Origin: Chitinophaga sp. GbtcB8
GTDB lineage: Bacteria; Bacteroidota; Bacteroidia; Chitinophagales; Chitinophagaceae
Assembly: GCF_019091455.1 (NCBI RefSeq)
Contig: NZ_JAGXJN010000052.1
Location: 1-41,734 of the forward strand
Direction of reading: 5' to 3'
Length of the DNA: 41,734 bases
A program made the position numbers and the translations under genes. Each line of letters begins with the position of its first letter. Position 1 is the first letter of the stretch. The notes beneath the pieces were generated by a model. It ran no database searches, was not told where the DNA came from, and saw only the letters and a list, made by a program, of their open reading frames with translations. Positions 1 through 7,597 of this stretch are shown here, one piece after another.

Positions 1-1
1 A

Positions 2-127
2 GAGGATGATGACGACGAGGACGGAGACGATGAGGAGGATGATGATTTTAATGAAGACGATGAAGACGATGATTTTGACGACGATGAGGATGAAGAAGAT
101 CAAGACGAAGAAGACAATAAAAGATAA
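2..127 (+). CDS. C-terminal acidic tail of a protein truncated by the window edge
   Basis: The first complete codon is at base 2 and the frame closes at TAA 125-127. The 41 visible residues are almost all Asp and Glu, with a few Phe, Asn and Gln, and end in Asn-Lys-Arg. A terminator hairpin follows 6 nt after the stop, which supports this being the real end of a gene. Long acidic tails occur on many unrelated Bacteroidota proteins, so the family cannot be named from this piece. The DNA is a GAT/GAC/GAA/GAG codon tract that could slip in length. Other frames across it give Met/Thr/Arg-rich sequence that is only a by-product of the repeat. Confidence 0.6.
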   Translation, partial: EDDDDEDGDDEEDDDFNEDDEDDDFDDDEDEEDQDEEDNKR

Positions 128-133
128 CATCAA

Positions 134-159
134 GAAGTCTCGCCGGTTGGCGGGACTTC
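134..159 (+). terminator. Intrinsic terminator of the acidic-tail gene
   Basis: GAAGTC-T-CGCC pairs with GGCG-G-GACTTC across a GGTT loop, an 11-bp stem with one T-G pair. It is followed by a modest T-containing run (TGCTTTATA). It lies 6 nt after the stop at 127. Confidence 0.75.
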
Positions 160-243
160 TGCTTTATAGGCTATTCTTAAAACCCAGGAAGAGACTTATC
201 TGCTTGTAAATAAGCACCTTATAGGAATTTTTTATTTTTTTTA

Positions 244-301
244 GTGGCTTTTATCTGAAAAAAAACACTAACTTCACTATTAGTGAAAAACAAGAAGCCA
301 C
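244..301. repeat. Nested inverted repeat upstream of the small ORF
   Basis: The outer arms GTGGCTT (244-250) and AAGCCAC (295-301) are exact complements. Inside them CACTAA (266-271) pairs with TTAGTG (280-285) around an 8-nt loop. A T-rich run precedes it. The inner hairpin covers the GTG at 283 proposed as a start codon, so it could influence translation, or it could be a second terminator or a remnant element. Confidence 0.4.
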
Positions 302-438
302 ATATTAGCACCTACCACAAAAAGGAAGAAAATCCTTTTATAAAGATCTTTGAAGATAAGAAAAGGATTCATGCGGCTATCCGTAAAGGACAATCCTTAT
401 CTTCTCTTAAAGATATAAAGTTTGTTAAACCGATATAA
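283..438 (+). CDS. Small hypothetical protein overlapping the DUF6169-like ORF
   Basis: The frame is open from 259 to TAA 436-438. With the GTG at 283 it encodes 51 residues; no ATG is available, so the start is uncertain. The C-terminal part, read from 319 on, is lysine-rich and looks protein-like: ENPFIKIFEDKKRIHAAIRK, then a GQSLSSLKDIKFVKPI-type ending. It resembles short Bacteroidota proteins of about 40-50 residues that end in a similar KFVKP motif; this is from memory, not a search. It overlaps the next ORF by 17 nt, an arrangement typical of translationally coupled pairs. Function unknown. Confidence 0.45.
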   Translation: MKNKKPHISTYHKKEENPFIKIFEDKKRIHAAIRKGQSLSSLKDIKFVKPI

Positions 439-640
439 TCTAGCTCCTCACAAAGACGGTTATCAATTTACAACAGACGCTGGGATCACTTATATAGTGT
501 ATTTCAGCCAATACTTTCTGACCACACCGGAAGGGGAGGAAATCATCGTATATTCATTTGGCTTTGAATGCAGCCGCGACAGATGTGAAGGCTATGATGA
601 AAAAATAAGGAATACGGTATGGCGCGTCACAGAAGAATAA
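422..640 (+). CDS. DUF6169-like protein, possibly frameshifted
   Basis: The 72-residue frame opens with TTG at 422, two codons after an in-frame stop, so the start is forced to a rare codon. The N-terminal pattern LNRYNL...GYQFTTDAGITYIVYF, followed by a YSFGFE segment and YDEKIRNTV, fits my memory of DUF6169, a Bacteroidota family of unknown function usually near 150 residues. The ORF stops after about half that length. In the +1-related frame from about 640 the DNA reads ACNIERHDCRERHARE, which could match the family's next Cys-Asn...Ala-Arg segment. That suggests a frameshift or decay near 620-640, with the gene running to about 760. Family assignment and frameshift are both tentative. It overlaps the small ORF before it. 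Confidence 0.45.
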   Translation: MLNRYNLAPHKDGYQFTTDAGITYIVYFSQYFLTTPEGEEIIVYSFGFECSRDRCEGYDEKIRNTVWRVTEE

Positions 641-734
641 CTTTTGGAAAATGGTACCGTACCATTGCCTGTAATATAGAACGGCACGACTGCCGGGAAC
701 GGCATGCCAGGGAAGGTTATTATACTTCCATATT

Positions 735-757
735 GGTACGGTCTGATAATCCGTACC
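735..757. terminator. Hairpin between convergent genes
   Basis: GGTACGG (735-741) and CCGTACC (751-757) are exact complements with a 9-nt loop, in the short gap before the purine nucleoside phosphorylase stop. There is no clear U-tract on either strand, so terminator function is a guess. A 17-nt palindrome lies nearby at 651-667. Confidence 0.3.
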
Positions 758-767
758 TTCTTCCCTC

Positions 768-1595
768 CTACAGAATAATCCGCTTCACTACTTCTGCAAA
801 AATACTGCTCAGCTTTTCATCTGCCTTGCCCGCAACAGCAATGATCTCCTCAATAGAAACCGGATGCAGGTTATCCGGATCACATTCATCGGTGATCACG
901 GAAACAGCAGCACAGGGCAGCTGTAACTGATTGGCAACAATCACCTCCGGCACGGTGCTCATACCCACCATATCCGCACCGATCATCCGCAGAAAACGAT
1001 ATTCTGCACGGGTTTCCAGGTTAGGGCCCATTACGGAAACATATACCCCTTTGTGCAGGGTACATCCTTTATCCGCAGCAGCCTGTAACAGCAGCTGCCC
1101 CAGGTTTTTATCATACGGGCTGCTCATATCCGGGAAGCGGGGCCCGAAAGCCGGGGAATTTAATCCGCGCAAAGGGCTTTCCGGCTGCAGGTTAATATGA
1201 TCATCCAGCAACACCAGGTCGCCCTTTTTGAATGCGGGATTCATGCCGCCGGCCGCGTTGCTAAGCAGCAGCTGTTGTATGCCCAGTGCTTTCATTACGC
1301 GTATGGGAAACGTGATCTGCTGCATGGTATACCCCTCATAATAATGAACACGCCCCTGCATGGCTATTACTGGTACGGCTCCTATGCGGCCAAAGATCAG
1401 CTGCCCTTTATGCGATTCCACGGTAGATTCGGGGAAATGGGGTATCTCGTGATAAGGAATGCTTTTTTCGACCTGTATATGCTGCACCAGCTCTCCCAGC
1501 CCGGTACCAAGCACAATACCTGCTTTAGCCTGGTGATAGTTGAACTTTTGCAAATAAGCTGCCGTGTCATTGATCTGTTGTAAAAGTGTTTGCAT
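768..1595 (-). CDS. Purine-nucleoside phosphorylase (trimeric, inosine/guanosine type)
   Basis: Cytosolic enzyme of purine salvage that splits purine (deoxy)nucleosides with phosphate into base and (deoxy)ribose-1-phosphate. The 275-residue product shows the PNP/MTAP class II signatures: GIVLGTGLGEL near residues 26-36 (phosphate loop), MQGRVHYYEGY at 79-89, SNAAGGMNPAFKKGDLVLL near 112-130, and a GPNLETRAEYR/GADMVGMSTVPE block near 190-217. Length is normal for the trimeric family. The frame extends upstream to 1724, but the extra 43 residues are not family-like and the Met at 1595 begins the conserved protein. It is read alone, convergent with the DUF6169-like ORF and divergent from the tandem DUF1080 gene. 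Confidence 0.93.
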   Translation of the reverse strand: MQTLLQQINDTAAYLQKFNYHQAKAGIVLGTGLGELVQHIQVEKSIPYHEIPHFPESTVESHKGQLIFGRIGAVPVIAMQGRVHYYEGYTMQQITFPIRVMKALGIQQLLLSNAAGGMNPAFKKGDLVLLDDHINLQPESPLRGLNSPAFGPRFPDMSSPYDKNLGQLLLQAAADKGCTLHKGVYVSVMGPNLETRAEYRFLRMIGADMVGMSTVPEVIVANQLQLPCAAVSVITDECDPDNLHPVSIEEIIAVAGKADEKLSSIFAEVVKRIIL

Positions 1596-1764
1596 GGCAC
1601 AAAGAAAAAGGAAAATCAGGAAGGAAAAAACGGGAAAAGCAGGTTTACCGCCGGAACGGAGGCAACATTCTGCGGGCAAATTATTGTAGCCCGGAGCGGG
1701 TTTATTCAGCAAATAATCGCACAAAATTTAACAGTAATTAACACTCTTTTTTTGCATTTTTACG

Positions 1765-1774
1765 CAAACGGTTG
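1765..1774. promoter_or_regulatory. Putative LacI-type operator 1
   Basis: CAAACGGTTG inside GCAAACGGTTGC (1764-1775), a near-palindrome centred on CG as expected for LacI-family regulators. It lies in the 383-nt gap between the divergent purine nucleoside phosphorylase and DUF1080 genes. A second copy lies 99 nt away and a third upstream of the oxidoreductase at 7563. No regulator gene is visible in the window. Confidence 0.4.
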
Positions 1775-1863
1775 CATACACCACATTGCTGAACAGGTAA
1801 GCATTTCAGCCGGCTGTAACAACGGCCCGGCCTGATAAGTTTTCCGTTCATCACAATTTCATG

Positions 1864-1873
1864 CAATCGGTTG
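1864..1873. promoter_or_regulatory. Putative LacI-type operator 2
   Basis: CAATCGGTTG, identical to the copy at 7598-7607 and one base different from 1765-1774. It is about 105 nt upstream of the tandem DUF1080 start. The rest of gap 1596-1978 is A/T-rich, with no coding frame that I can support. Confidence 0.4.
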
Positions 1874-1884
1874 TGTATTTTCTC

Positions 1885-1904
1885 CCCAAATTTTATAAAT
1901 TGGG
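1885..1904. promoter_or_regulatory. A/T-rich near-palindrome upstream of the DUF1080 gene
   Basis: CCCAAATTTTATAAATTGGG has complementary CCCAA/TTGGG ends with an A/T centre. It lies 12 nt after operator-like site 2 and 75 nt before the ATG at 1979. It could be a protein-binding site or part of the promoter or leader. Confidence 0.25.
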
Positions 1905-1978
1905 TCAGAATCAGCATGTAGAGAAACACTAATCAGATACCGCACTTGCGGCACCTGCTAAAACTATAAATACACGGG

Positions 1979-3355
1979 ATGAAAAAATTACTAATACTAT
2001 GCAGCAGTGCACTGCTGTTACACGGCGTAGTAAGCGCCGGTCCGGGCGACAAGAAAGGACAATGGCAATCACTTTTTAACGGCAAGGACCTGAAGGGGTG
2101 GAAACAACTGGGTGGTAAAGCTCAATACAGCGCAACAGGCAACGAAATCATCGGGACAACTGTATTAGAAACACCAAACTCTTTCCTGGCTACAGAAAAA
2201 GAATACGGCAATTTTATACTGGAACTGGAATTTAAGCTGGACAAAGAGTTTAACTCCGGCATTCAGTTCCGCAGCCAAAGCCGGCAGGATTACCAGAATG
2301 GCCGCGTGTTTGGTTACCAGATGGAAATAGACCCCTCAGACAGGAAATGGAGCGGAGGTATTTATGAGGAAGGACGCCGCGGCTGGCAATATCCCATGGA
2401 GCTTAATCCGGCCGGACAAAATGCTTTTAAGAAAAACGACTGGAATAAATACCGTATAGAATGCCGGGGTTCTGAAATACGCACCTGGGTAAATGGCGTA
2501 CCTACTGCTCATTTAGTGGATACAGCCCTGGCCAAAGGGTTCATTGCACTGCAGGTACATAGCATTGGCAAAAAAGCCGACGATGCAGGTAAGAATATCC
2601 GCTGGCGTAATATCCGCATCATAGAAGATCCGGCTAATAACCAGTATTCTCCGTATGACCAGATCTATGTTGTAGATAATATCCCGAACGATCTTTCCGC
2701 CCAGCAGAAAAAGAATGGTTTTCAGCTGTTATGGGATGGCAAAACCAGCAAAGGCTGGAGAGGCGCATATAAAAAAGAGTTTCCAACCGCCGGCTGGACA
2801 CTGAATGACGGCACCATTACCATTCACCAGTCTAACGGGAATGAAATGGGCTCCGGGGGCGATATTGTAACCGATAAGGAATACGGCACTTTTGAGCTGG
2901 AATTTGAGTTTAAGCTAACAGAAGGCGCTAACAGCGGCTTGAAATATTTTGTTAACGAGTCATATAAAACAGACGGTAAATCAGCTATTGGGCTGGAATA
3001 CCAGGTGCTGGATGATGAAAAACATCCCGATGCCAAGCTGGGGCGTGATGGGGATCGTACCCTGTCGTCCCTGTATGACCTGATGCCTCGAAAACAGATA
3101 AAACAAGCGTTGAAACCGATTGGAGAATGGAATAAAGGGCGTATTATTGTGTTTCGAAATAACCATGTGGAACATTGGCTAAACGGCTTCAAAGTGCTGG
3201 AGTATGAACGTGGGTCACAGGCTTTCAAAGACTTAGTAGCCATCAGCAAATATAAAAACTGGCAAAATTTCGGCTTATGGCCGGAAGGTCACATTCTCTT
3301 ACAGGATCATGGTAATGAGGTTTCCTTCCGCAGCCTGCGTATAAAAACATTATAA
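1979..3355 (+). CDS. Secreted protein with two tandem DUF1080 (3-keto-disaccharide hydrolase-like) domains
   Basis: The 458-residue protein starts with a signal peptide (MKKLLILCSSALLLHGVVSA), so it is likely periplasmic or exported. It holds two copies of the DUF1080/LamG-like fold. The first spans about residues 28-215 (WQSLFNGKDLKGW...EYGNFILELEFKL...NSGIQFR). The second spans about 240-457 (FQLLWDGKTSKGWRGAY...DKEYGTFELEFEFKL...NSGLKYF, closing with LQDHGNEVSFRSLRIK). Known DUF1080 members act on 3-keto-glycosides; single-domain proteins are the norm. The second half resembles the single-domain protein at 35273-35992 more closely than the first half does. Two LacI-type sites lie upstream and a clear terminator about 100 nt downstream, so it is probably monocistronic. 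Substrate unknown. Confidence 0.88.
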   Translation: MKKLLILCSSALLLHGVVSAGPGDKKGQWQSLFNGKDLKGWKQLGGKAQYSATGNEIIGTTVLETPNSFLATEKEYGNFILELEFKLDKEFNSGIQFRSQSRQDYQNGRVFGYQMEIDPSDRKWSGGIYEEGRRGWQYPMELNPAGQNAFKKNDWNKYRIECRGSEIRTWVNGVPTAHLVDTALAKGFIALQVHSIGKKADDAGKNIRWRNIRIIEDPANNQYSPYDQIYVVDNIPNDLSAQQKKNGFQLLWDGKTSKGWRGAYKKEFPTAGWTLNDGTITIHQSNGNEMGSGGDIVTDKEYGTFELEFEFKLTEGANSGLKYFVNESYKTDGKSAIGLEYQVLDDEKHPDAKLGRDGDRTLSSLYDLMPRKQIKQALKPIGEWNKGRIIVFRNNHVEHWLNGFKVLEYERGSQAFKDLVAISKYKNWQNFGLWPEGHILLQDHGNEVSFRSLRIKTL

Positions 3356-3455
3356 CCGGTGCAGCGGTCTTAGTATAGTGGTAATCGATTAAGTGCGTTT
3401 GCAGATCATGCTACACCGTCATTAAAAAGTTTTCATTGTTCACTGTTCTATATAA

Positions 3456-3490
3456 AACATTCCGATTCTTCGGAGTGTTTTTTTATTTTT
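3456..3490 (+). terminator. Strong intrinsic terminator
   Basis: AACATTCCGA pairs with TCGGAGTGTT (3456-3479) through a TTCT loop with one G-T pair, followed by TTTTTATTTTT. It ends the tandem DUF1080 transcript just before the DUF885 gene. Bases 3361-3385 between them resemble the D-arm of a tRNA but lack the rest. Confidence 0.85.
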
Positions 3491-3506
3491 AGTCAAACCC
3501 ACTTCA

Positions 3507-5273
3507 ATGATTACAATAAGATCTATTTGCTTACTACTGGCCACAGTACTGGGATTCAACGCCTGCAGCACTCATGAGGGCGGGCAGGATACAAAGGCTG
3601 CTGCCGATTCACTCCATCATATACTTGATAAGTATTATGACGGGAAAATGCAATTGTTCCCCCTGGATGCTACTTTCAATGGCGAACATCAATATGATGG
3701 CTTGCTGAATATTGATATTAGCCAGGCTTTCCGCCAGCGCGAGGATAGCTTCTTCAGCAACTACCTGCAACAATTACAGGGTGTGGACACTGCTGCTTTA
3801 ACACCCAATGACCGTATTAGCTACGATGTATTACAACGTGAATTAAACATCTACAAAGAAGGGCTGCAATTCCATGATCACCTGATGCCTATACAACAGT
3901 TCTGGGGCCTTACGCTTACGTTGGGGCAGCTGGGCTCCGGCACCAGCGCACAGCCGTTCAAGACCAAAGAGGATTATGAGAAATTTATGCAGCGTATGAA
4001 AAGCTTTGCAGAGTGGGGCGATACCGCTATTGCCTGCATGCGCAAAGGCATGGAAACGGGTTATGTATTACCCAAAACACTGGTGGTAAAAGTGATCCCG
4101 CAAATGAGGGACCTGGCTAAAAAAGATACCGGCAATGTTTTTTACAGCCCGCTGAAAACCCTGCCAGCCGGGGTTGACACTGCATTTGCCGGCACCTACC
4201 GCCAGACCATTGAACAGTATGTATTACCTACATACGCCAAGCTGCAAACCTTTTTTGAAAAGGAGTACCTGCCTAAAGCCCGCGCCAGCAGCGGCATTGG
4301 AGGCATACCAGATGGTAAGGCCTATTACGCTTACCTGATCCGTTACTGGACCACTACAGATAAAACACCGGATGAAATATTTGCTACCGGCGAAAAAGAA
4401 GTGGCGCGCATACGCGGTGAAATGGAAGCAGTAAAAAACAGCACCGGCTTTAAAGGCGACCTGCCGGCCTTCTTTGAATTTGTGCGCAATGATGCACAGT
4501 TCAAGATCTTTAAAACACCGGCACAGGTGCTGGATTCTTTTAAAGCCATTGAAGATAAGATCATGCCTAACGTGCGGCGCATATACGGGCATATTCCTAA
4601 AACACCGTTTGAGATCAGGCAAACAGAGGCTTTCCGCGCCGCATCAGCCAGTGCGGAATATAACCAGGGCAGCGCCGATGGTACCCGTCCCGGTATTTTT
4701 TACGTACCCATCCTGAACGCTAAAGAATTCAGCTATGTAGGCATGGAATCCCTGTTCTTACACGAAGCTATTCCGGGACACCACTTCCAGATATCCCTGC
4801 AGCAGGAAAATGATTCCCTGCCCAAATTGCGGCGTTTTAGCTGGAATGGAGCTTATGGTGAAGGATATGCTCTGTACTGTGAAGGCCTGGGTAAAGAGCT
4901 GGGCTTATACACGAATCCTTACCAATACTTTGGCCGCCTGAGCGATGAAATTCACCGCGCCATCCGCCTGGTGGTGGATGTAGGGATGCACGCCAAAGGC
5001 TGGAGCCGGGAGCAGGCGCTGAAATATATGCTGGATAATGAGCCTACCTCTGAACATGATGCCACTGCCGAAATAGAGCGGTACATGGCCATACCCGGGC
5101 AGGCGCTTTCCTACAAAACCGGTGAGCTGAAAATACTGGAGCTGCGGCATAAGTATGAGCAGCTGCTGGGTAACCAGTTTAGCCTGAAAGACTTTCATGA
5201 TGAGCTGCTGAAAGACGGCAGCGTGCCGTTGAGCATCCTGGAACAAAAAATGAAACGCCGCTTTGAAAAATAA
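3507..5273 (+). CDS. DUF885 family lipoprotein, putative zinc metallopeptidase
   Basis: 588 residues with an N-terminal lipoprotein signal (ICLLLATVLGFNAC, Cys at about residue 20), so the mature protein is probably membrane-anchored in the periplasm or outer membrane. The key motif HEAIPGHH begins at residue 419 and is preceded by a hydrophobic SLFLHEA strand. It is the HExxH-type motif that marks DUF885, whose members are thought to be gluzincin-like peptidases. A downstream GEGYALYCEGLGKELG segment (about 452-467) supplies the conserved glutamates expected for a third zinc ligand. Length matches the family. It begins 17 nt after the preceding T-tract and is followed by its own hairpin, which suggests a single-gene unit. 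Natural substrate unknown. Confidence 0.9.
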   Translation: MITIRSICLLLATVLGFNACSTHEGGQDTKAAADSLHHILDKYYDGKMQLFPLDATFNGEHQYDGLLNIDISQAFRQREDSFFSNYLQQLQGVDTAALTPNDRISYDVLQRELNIYKEGLQFHDHLMPIQQFWGLTLTLGQLGSGTSAQPFKTKEDYEKFMQRMKSFAEWGDTAIACMRKGMETGYVLPKTLVVKVIPQMRDLAKKDTGNVFYSPLKTLPAGVDTAFAGTYRQTIEQYVLPTYAKLQTFFEKEYLPKARASSGIGGIPDGKAYYAYLIRYWTTTDKTPDEIFATGEKEVARIRGEMEAVKNSTGFKGDLPAFFEFVRNDAQFKIFKTPAQVLDSFKAIEDKIMPNVRRIYGHIPKTPFEIRQTEAFRAASASAEYNQGSADGTRPGIFYVPILNAKEFSYVGMESLFLHEAIPGHHFQISLQQENDSLPKLRRFSWNGAYGEGYALYCEGLGKELGLYTNPYQYFGRLSDEIHRAIRLVVDVGMHAKGWSREQALKYMLDNEPTSEHDATAEIERYMAIPGQALSYKTGELKILELRHKYEQLLGNQFSLKDFHDELLKDGSVPLSILEQKMKRRFEK

Positions 5274-5314
5274 TGCTTTCTGTTAGGTAACTTCACCTGA
5301 AAGTTTTTTACCAA

Positions 5315-5364
5315 AAGGGCAATAAAACAATGAGAGCTATGCTTAAAATTGTTTTGTTGCCCTT
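5315..5364 (+). terminator. Long hairpin terminator after the DUF885 gene
   Basis: The 17-nt arms 5315-5331 (AAGGGCAATAAAACAAT) and 5348-5364 (ATTGTTTTGTTGCCCTT) pair fully except for one T-G wobble, with a 16-nt loop. A T-containing stretch follows (CTTGCTTGTTT). It lies 42 nt after the stop. Confidence 0.75.
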
Positions 5365-5773
5365 CTTGCTTGTTTAAGTAGGGCACTGTGACCACAGTTC
5401 TTATACATGCTCATTTTTATCATCTGTTATTTACAGCGCGCTTTACCTAAAATGGCATTCAGCCCGTTCCCAGCAGGCGTTTTTGTCAGGCCCAACATTA
5501 ACAATTTTATCATTTCTGTTTGAGAAAAGATACTTAAATTTATATGGCTATACGGGATCAACACAACATCAGAGGGAACCTTCAGGTCAGAGGCAGATTG
5601 ACCATATTTTTTTATTGGATGGTTACCAACTTTCAGCCACGCTTTATTCTATGAAACGCCGCTGACTGGTTCTTGACAGTCAATCCAGCTTTCGACCTCA
5701 TTTCTTTTTGCGGCTTGGTGCTTTAATCAGCACAGGTTATCTATTTTATTAACTGCTTTAACCTAGGGGCATT
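5365..5773. other. Gene-free stretch with one unexplained open frame
   Basis: No convincing gene. On the minus strand, 5648 down to the stop at 5427-5429 is open for 74 codons. It reads fairly protein-like (for example KVGNHPIKKYGQSASDL and LLMLGLTKTPAGNGLNAILG) but has no upstream ATG and no recognised family. It could be a decayed gene fragment. On the plus strand, 5483-5665 is open but has low-complexity, non-conserved-looking content. Confidence 0.3.
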
Positions 5774-6124
5774 ATGTTAGATCTTACATTCAATTACTGC
5801 CTGTCATTTCCGGGCGTAACCGCCGAAGAGAAGTGGAATGAGGAAATGTGTTTCTCTGTAGGAGAAAAGCTGTTCTGCTCCATGCGGGTAGATTCTCCCT
5901 ACAAGTTGTCCTTCAAATGCACACCGGACCAATTTCACAGCCTGATAGCAAGGCCTGATATTGTGCCTATGCCCTACCTGGCCCGCTATCACTGGGTGCA
6001 GGTAAAACATCCTTCCAATTTTGACTGGAGCGAGCTGCAGGCTTTTATACAACAGGCCTATGACCTAGTTGTGAAGATGCTGCCTCCGGAAGAACGGGAT
6101 GCCGTTTTAAAGGCGAGAGTGTAA
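5774..6124 (+). CDS. MmcQ/YjbR family protein
   Basis: 116-residue protein of the MmcQ/YjbR (DUF419) family, small proteins with a CyaY-like fold sometimes called DNA-binding. Visible family hallmarks are the opening FNYCLSFPGVTAEEKWNE, the central KLSFKCTPDQFHSLIARPDIVPMPYLARYHWVQV and the helical tail around QQAYDLVVKMLP. Length is normal. The cellular role is not established for the family. It lies alone on the plus strand after about 400 nt without genes, and it is convergent with the oxidoreductase, with a 20-bp inverted repeat between the two stops. Confidence 0.88.
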   Translation: MLDLTFNYCLSFPGVTAEEKWNEEMCFSVGEKLFCSMRVDSPYKLSFKCTPDQFHSLIARPDIVPMPYLARYHWVQVKHPSNFDWSELQAFIQQAYDLVVKMLPPEERDAVLKARV

Positions 6125-6138
6125 ATGGTTAGATCTTA

Positions 6139-6211
6139 GATTTACGATTTTAGATTTGATCATGCGATCGTGTATACCTCTCAATAACCCCCAAATCTAA
6201 AATCGTAAATC
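6139..6211. repeat. Perfect 20-bp inverted repeat between convergent genes
   Basis: GATTTACGATTTTAGATTTG (6139-6158) is the exact reverse complement of 6192-6211, separated by 33 nt. Each arm is itself made of repeated GATTT words. It sits between the stops at 6124 and 6223, so it can form a stem in transcripts from either side and may act as a bidirectional terminator. The long loop and absence of a T-run are atypical. Confidence 0.8.
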
Positions 6212-6222
6212 ATATATTGAAA

Positions 6223-7563
6223 TTATACTTTTGGTTCCCAGCCCTTCTCATACGTTCTGGACCACAGCGCAGCCGCTGCATCATCATCCAGGATATGTCC
6301 GTTCTTAGGATCACAGTGTAACACACGCCCTTCCCGCTGTGCAATATTAGCCAAATGACATAGTACTACTGACGGATGCCCCACGGTTTCAACATCTGAA
6401 TTCAGCTTAGCCTTACCACGAATGCTTTCCAGGAAGTTGTTGATATGAATACCATCCAGGAACTCACCACCCGGGCTTACGGTATTGGTTACATTCTGCT
6501 GCGCATCCTGCTGTTTTACTTCTTTCACCAGCTTGCCTTTAATATCCAGGATCTTGTAGCTATCGCCGCCGGAGTTATACAGGCTGCCCTTATCGCCAAA
6601 AATAACGAAACCGCGGCCACTGCCTTCCAGCTCAAAAGGATGACAGCTACGGCCCTCCCAGGAAATGGACTTGCCGCCTTCAAATTCAAAATTGATGGTT
6701 TGGGTATCCGGTGTTTCCCAATCATCCGGCGGGTAGGCATAACGGCCACCGGCAGAGGTTACCTTGGTGGGAAACTCCACGCCCATGAACCAGCGCATAC
6801 AATCCAGCTCGTGCGTGGCATTATTACAAACTTCGCCGGTGCCCCAATGCCAGCGCCAGTGCCAGTTGTAGTGCACTATATTATCCAGGTAATCTTTACG
6901 CGGCGCAGGGCCCTGCCATAGGTTCCAGTCCAGGGTGGCGGGTACGGCAATTTTTTTACCAATGCCAATGGGCGCGCGGTTATTCACGTACCATCCACGG
7001 GCATAATATACCTTACCTATAATACCTTCTTCCTTCACCTCTTTTGCGGCCTGCTGTAAATTGGGCCAGGAGCGGCGCTGGTTGCCCATTTGCACCAGGC
7101 GGTTATACTTGCGGGCTGCCTGTACCAGCAGCTCGCCTTCATTCCCGTTCTGGCTGCAGGGTTTTTCTACATACACATGTTTACCGGCTGCACAGCCCAT
7201 AATAGCAGCTGGGGCGTGCCAATGGTCAGGAGCGGCTACCATCAGCCCATCAAAATCCTTCTTCTCCAGCAGCTTGCGGATGTCTTTAATTACTTCGGGT
7301 TTGCGCTGCTGCCCGGCGCGGGCAACGGCTCTCAGGCCTTTATCAATGGCGCCGTCCTCCACATCGCATATATAACCAATTTCTGCGCCGGGCAACTTAG
7401 CGGCTACCTGGGCCAGCCAGTTACCGCGGGAGTTCACACCCATTACAGCGAGTACTACTTTATTGCTGGGGGCCTTTTGGCCGAACACCGGGAAGTTAAG
7501 GTAGGTAAGACCAGCGCCCATGCCAGCCATGGTACCGGTTTTCAAGAAATCTCGTCTTTTCAT
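6223..7563 (-). CDS. Gfo/Idh/MocA family oxidoreductase with Tat signal
   Basis: 446 residues from the Met at 7563; the open frame reaches 7647, but this start gives a proper twin-arginine signal (MKRRDFLKTGTMAGMGAGL), implying export of a folded, cofactor-loaded enzyme. The N-terminal Rossmann region (KVVLAVMGVNSRGNW) and the family's Glu-Lys-Pro signature (HVYVEKPCSQN) are present, followed by the alpha/beta C-terminal domain with HWHWRWHWGTGEVCNNATHELD. Exported members of this family in Bacteroidota oxidise or rearrange sugars, and a role in 3-keto-sugar formation is an inference from the DUF1080 genes nearby. A LacI-type motif lies 35 nt upstream of the start. The downstream 20-bp inverted repeat may end the transcript. 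Confidence 0.9.
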   Translation of the reverse strand: MKRRDFLKTGTMAGMGAGLTYLNFPVFGQKAPSNKVVLAVMGVNSRGNWLAQVAAKLPGAEIGYICDVEDGAIDKGLRAVARAGQQRKPEVIKDIRKLLEKKDFDGLMVAAPDHWHAPAAIMGCAAGKHVYVEKPCSQNGNEGELLVQAARKYNRLVQMGNQRRSWPNLQQAAKEVKEEGIIGKVYYARGWYVNNRAPIGIGKKIAVPATLDWNLWQGPAPRKDYLDNIVHYNWHWRWHWGTGEVCNNATHELDCMRWFMGVEFPTKVTSAGGRYAYPPDDWETPDTQTINFEFEGGKSISWEGRSCHPFELEGSGRGFVIFGDKGSLYNSGGDSYKILDIKGKLVKEVKQQDAQQNVTNTVSPGGEFLDGIHINNFLESIRGKAKLNSDVETVGHPSVVLCHLANIAQREGRVLHCDPKNGHILDDDAAAALWSRTYEKGWEPKV

Positions 7564-7597
7564 TACGTGTGTTTTTTTAGGATGATCTCCGCAACTA

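Noticed and set aside
6..209. Open frame rich in Met, Thr and Lys at the window start
   Set aside because: It is the out-of-frame reading of the acidic codon tract; the real frame ends at 127 and a terminator lies inside the open frame.
651..667. Palindrome AATGGTAC-C-GTACCATT
   Set aside because: Lies in probably decayed coding DNA with no regulatory context.
619..930. 103-codon plus-strand frame
   Set aside because: Most of it is antisense to the purine nucleoside phosphorylase. Only its first part (to about 760) is of interest as a possible continuation of the DUF6169-like gene.
5483..5665. 60-codon plus-strand frame
   Set aside because: No recognisable motif and no clear ribosome binding site; likely chance.
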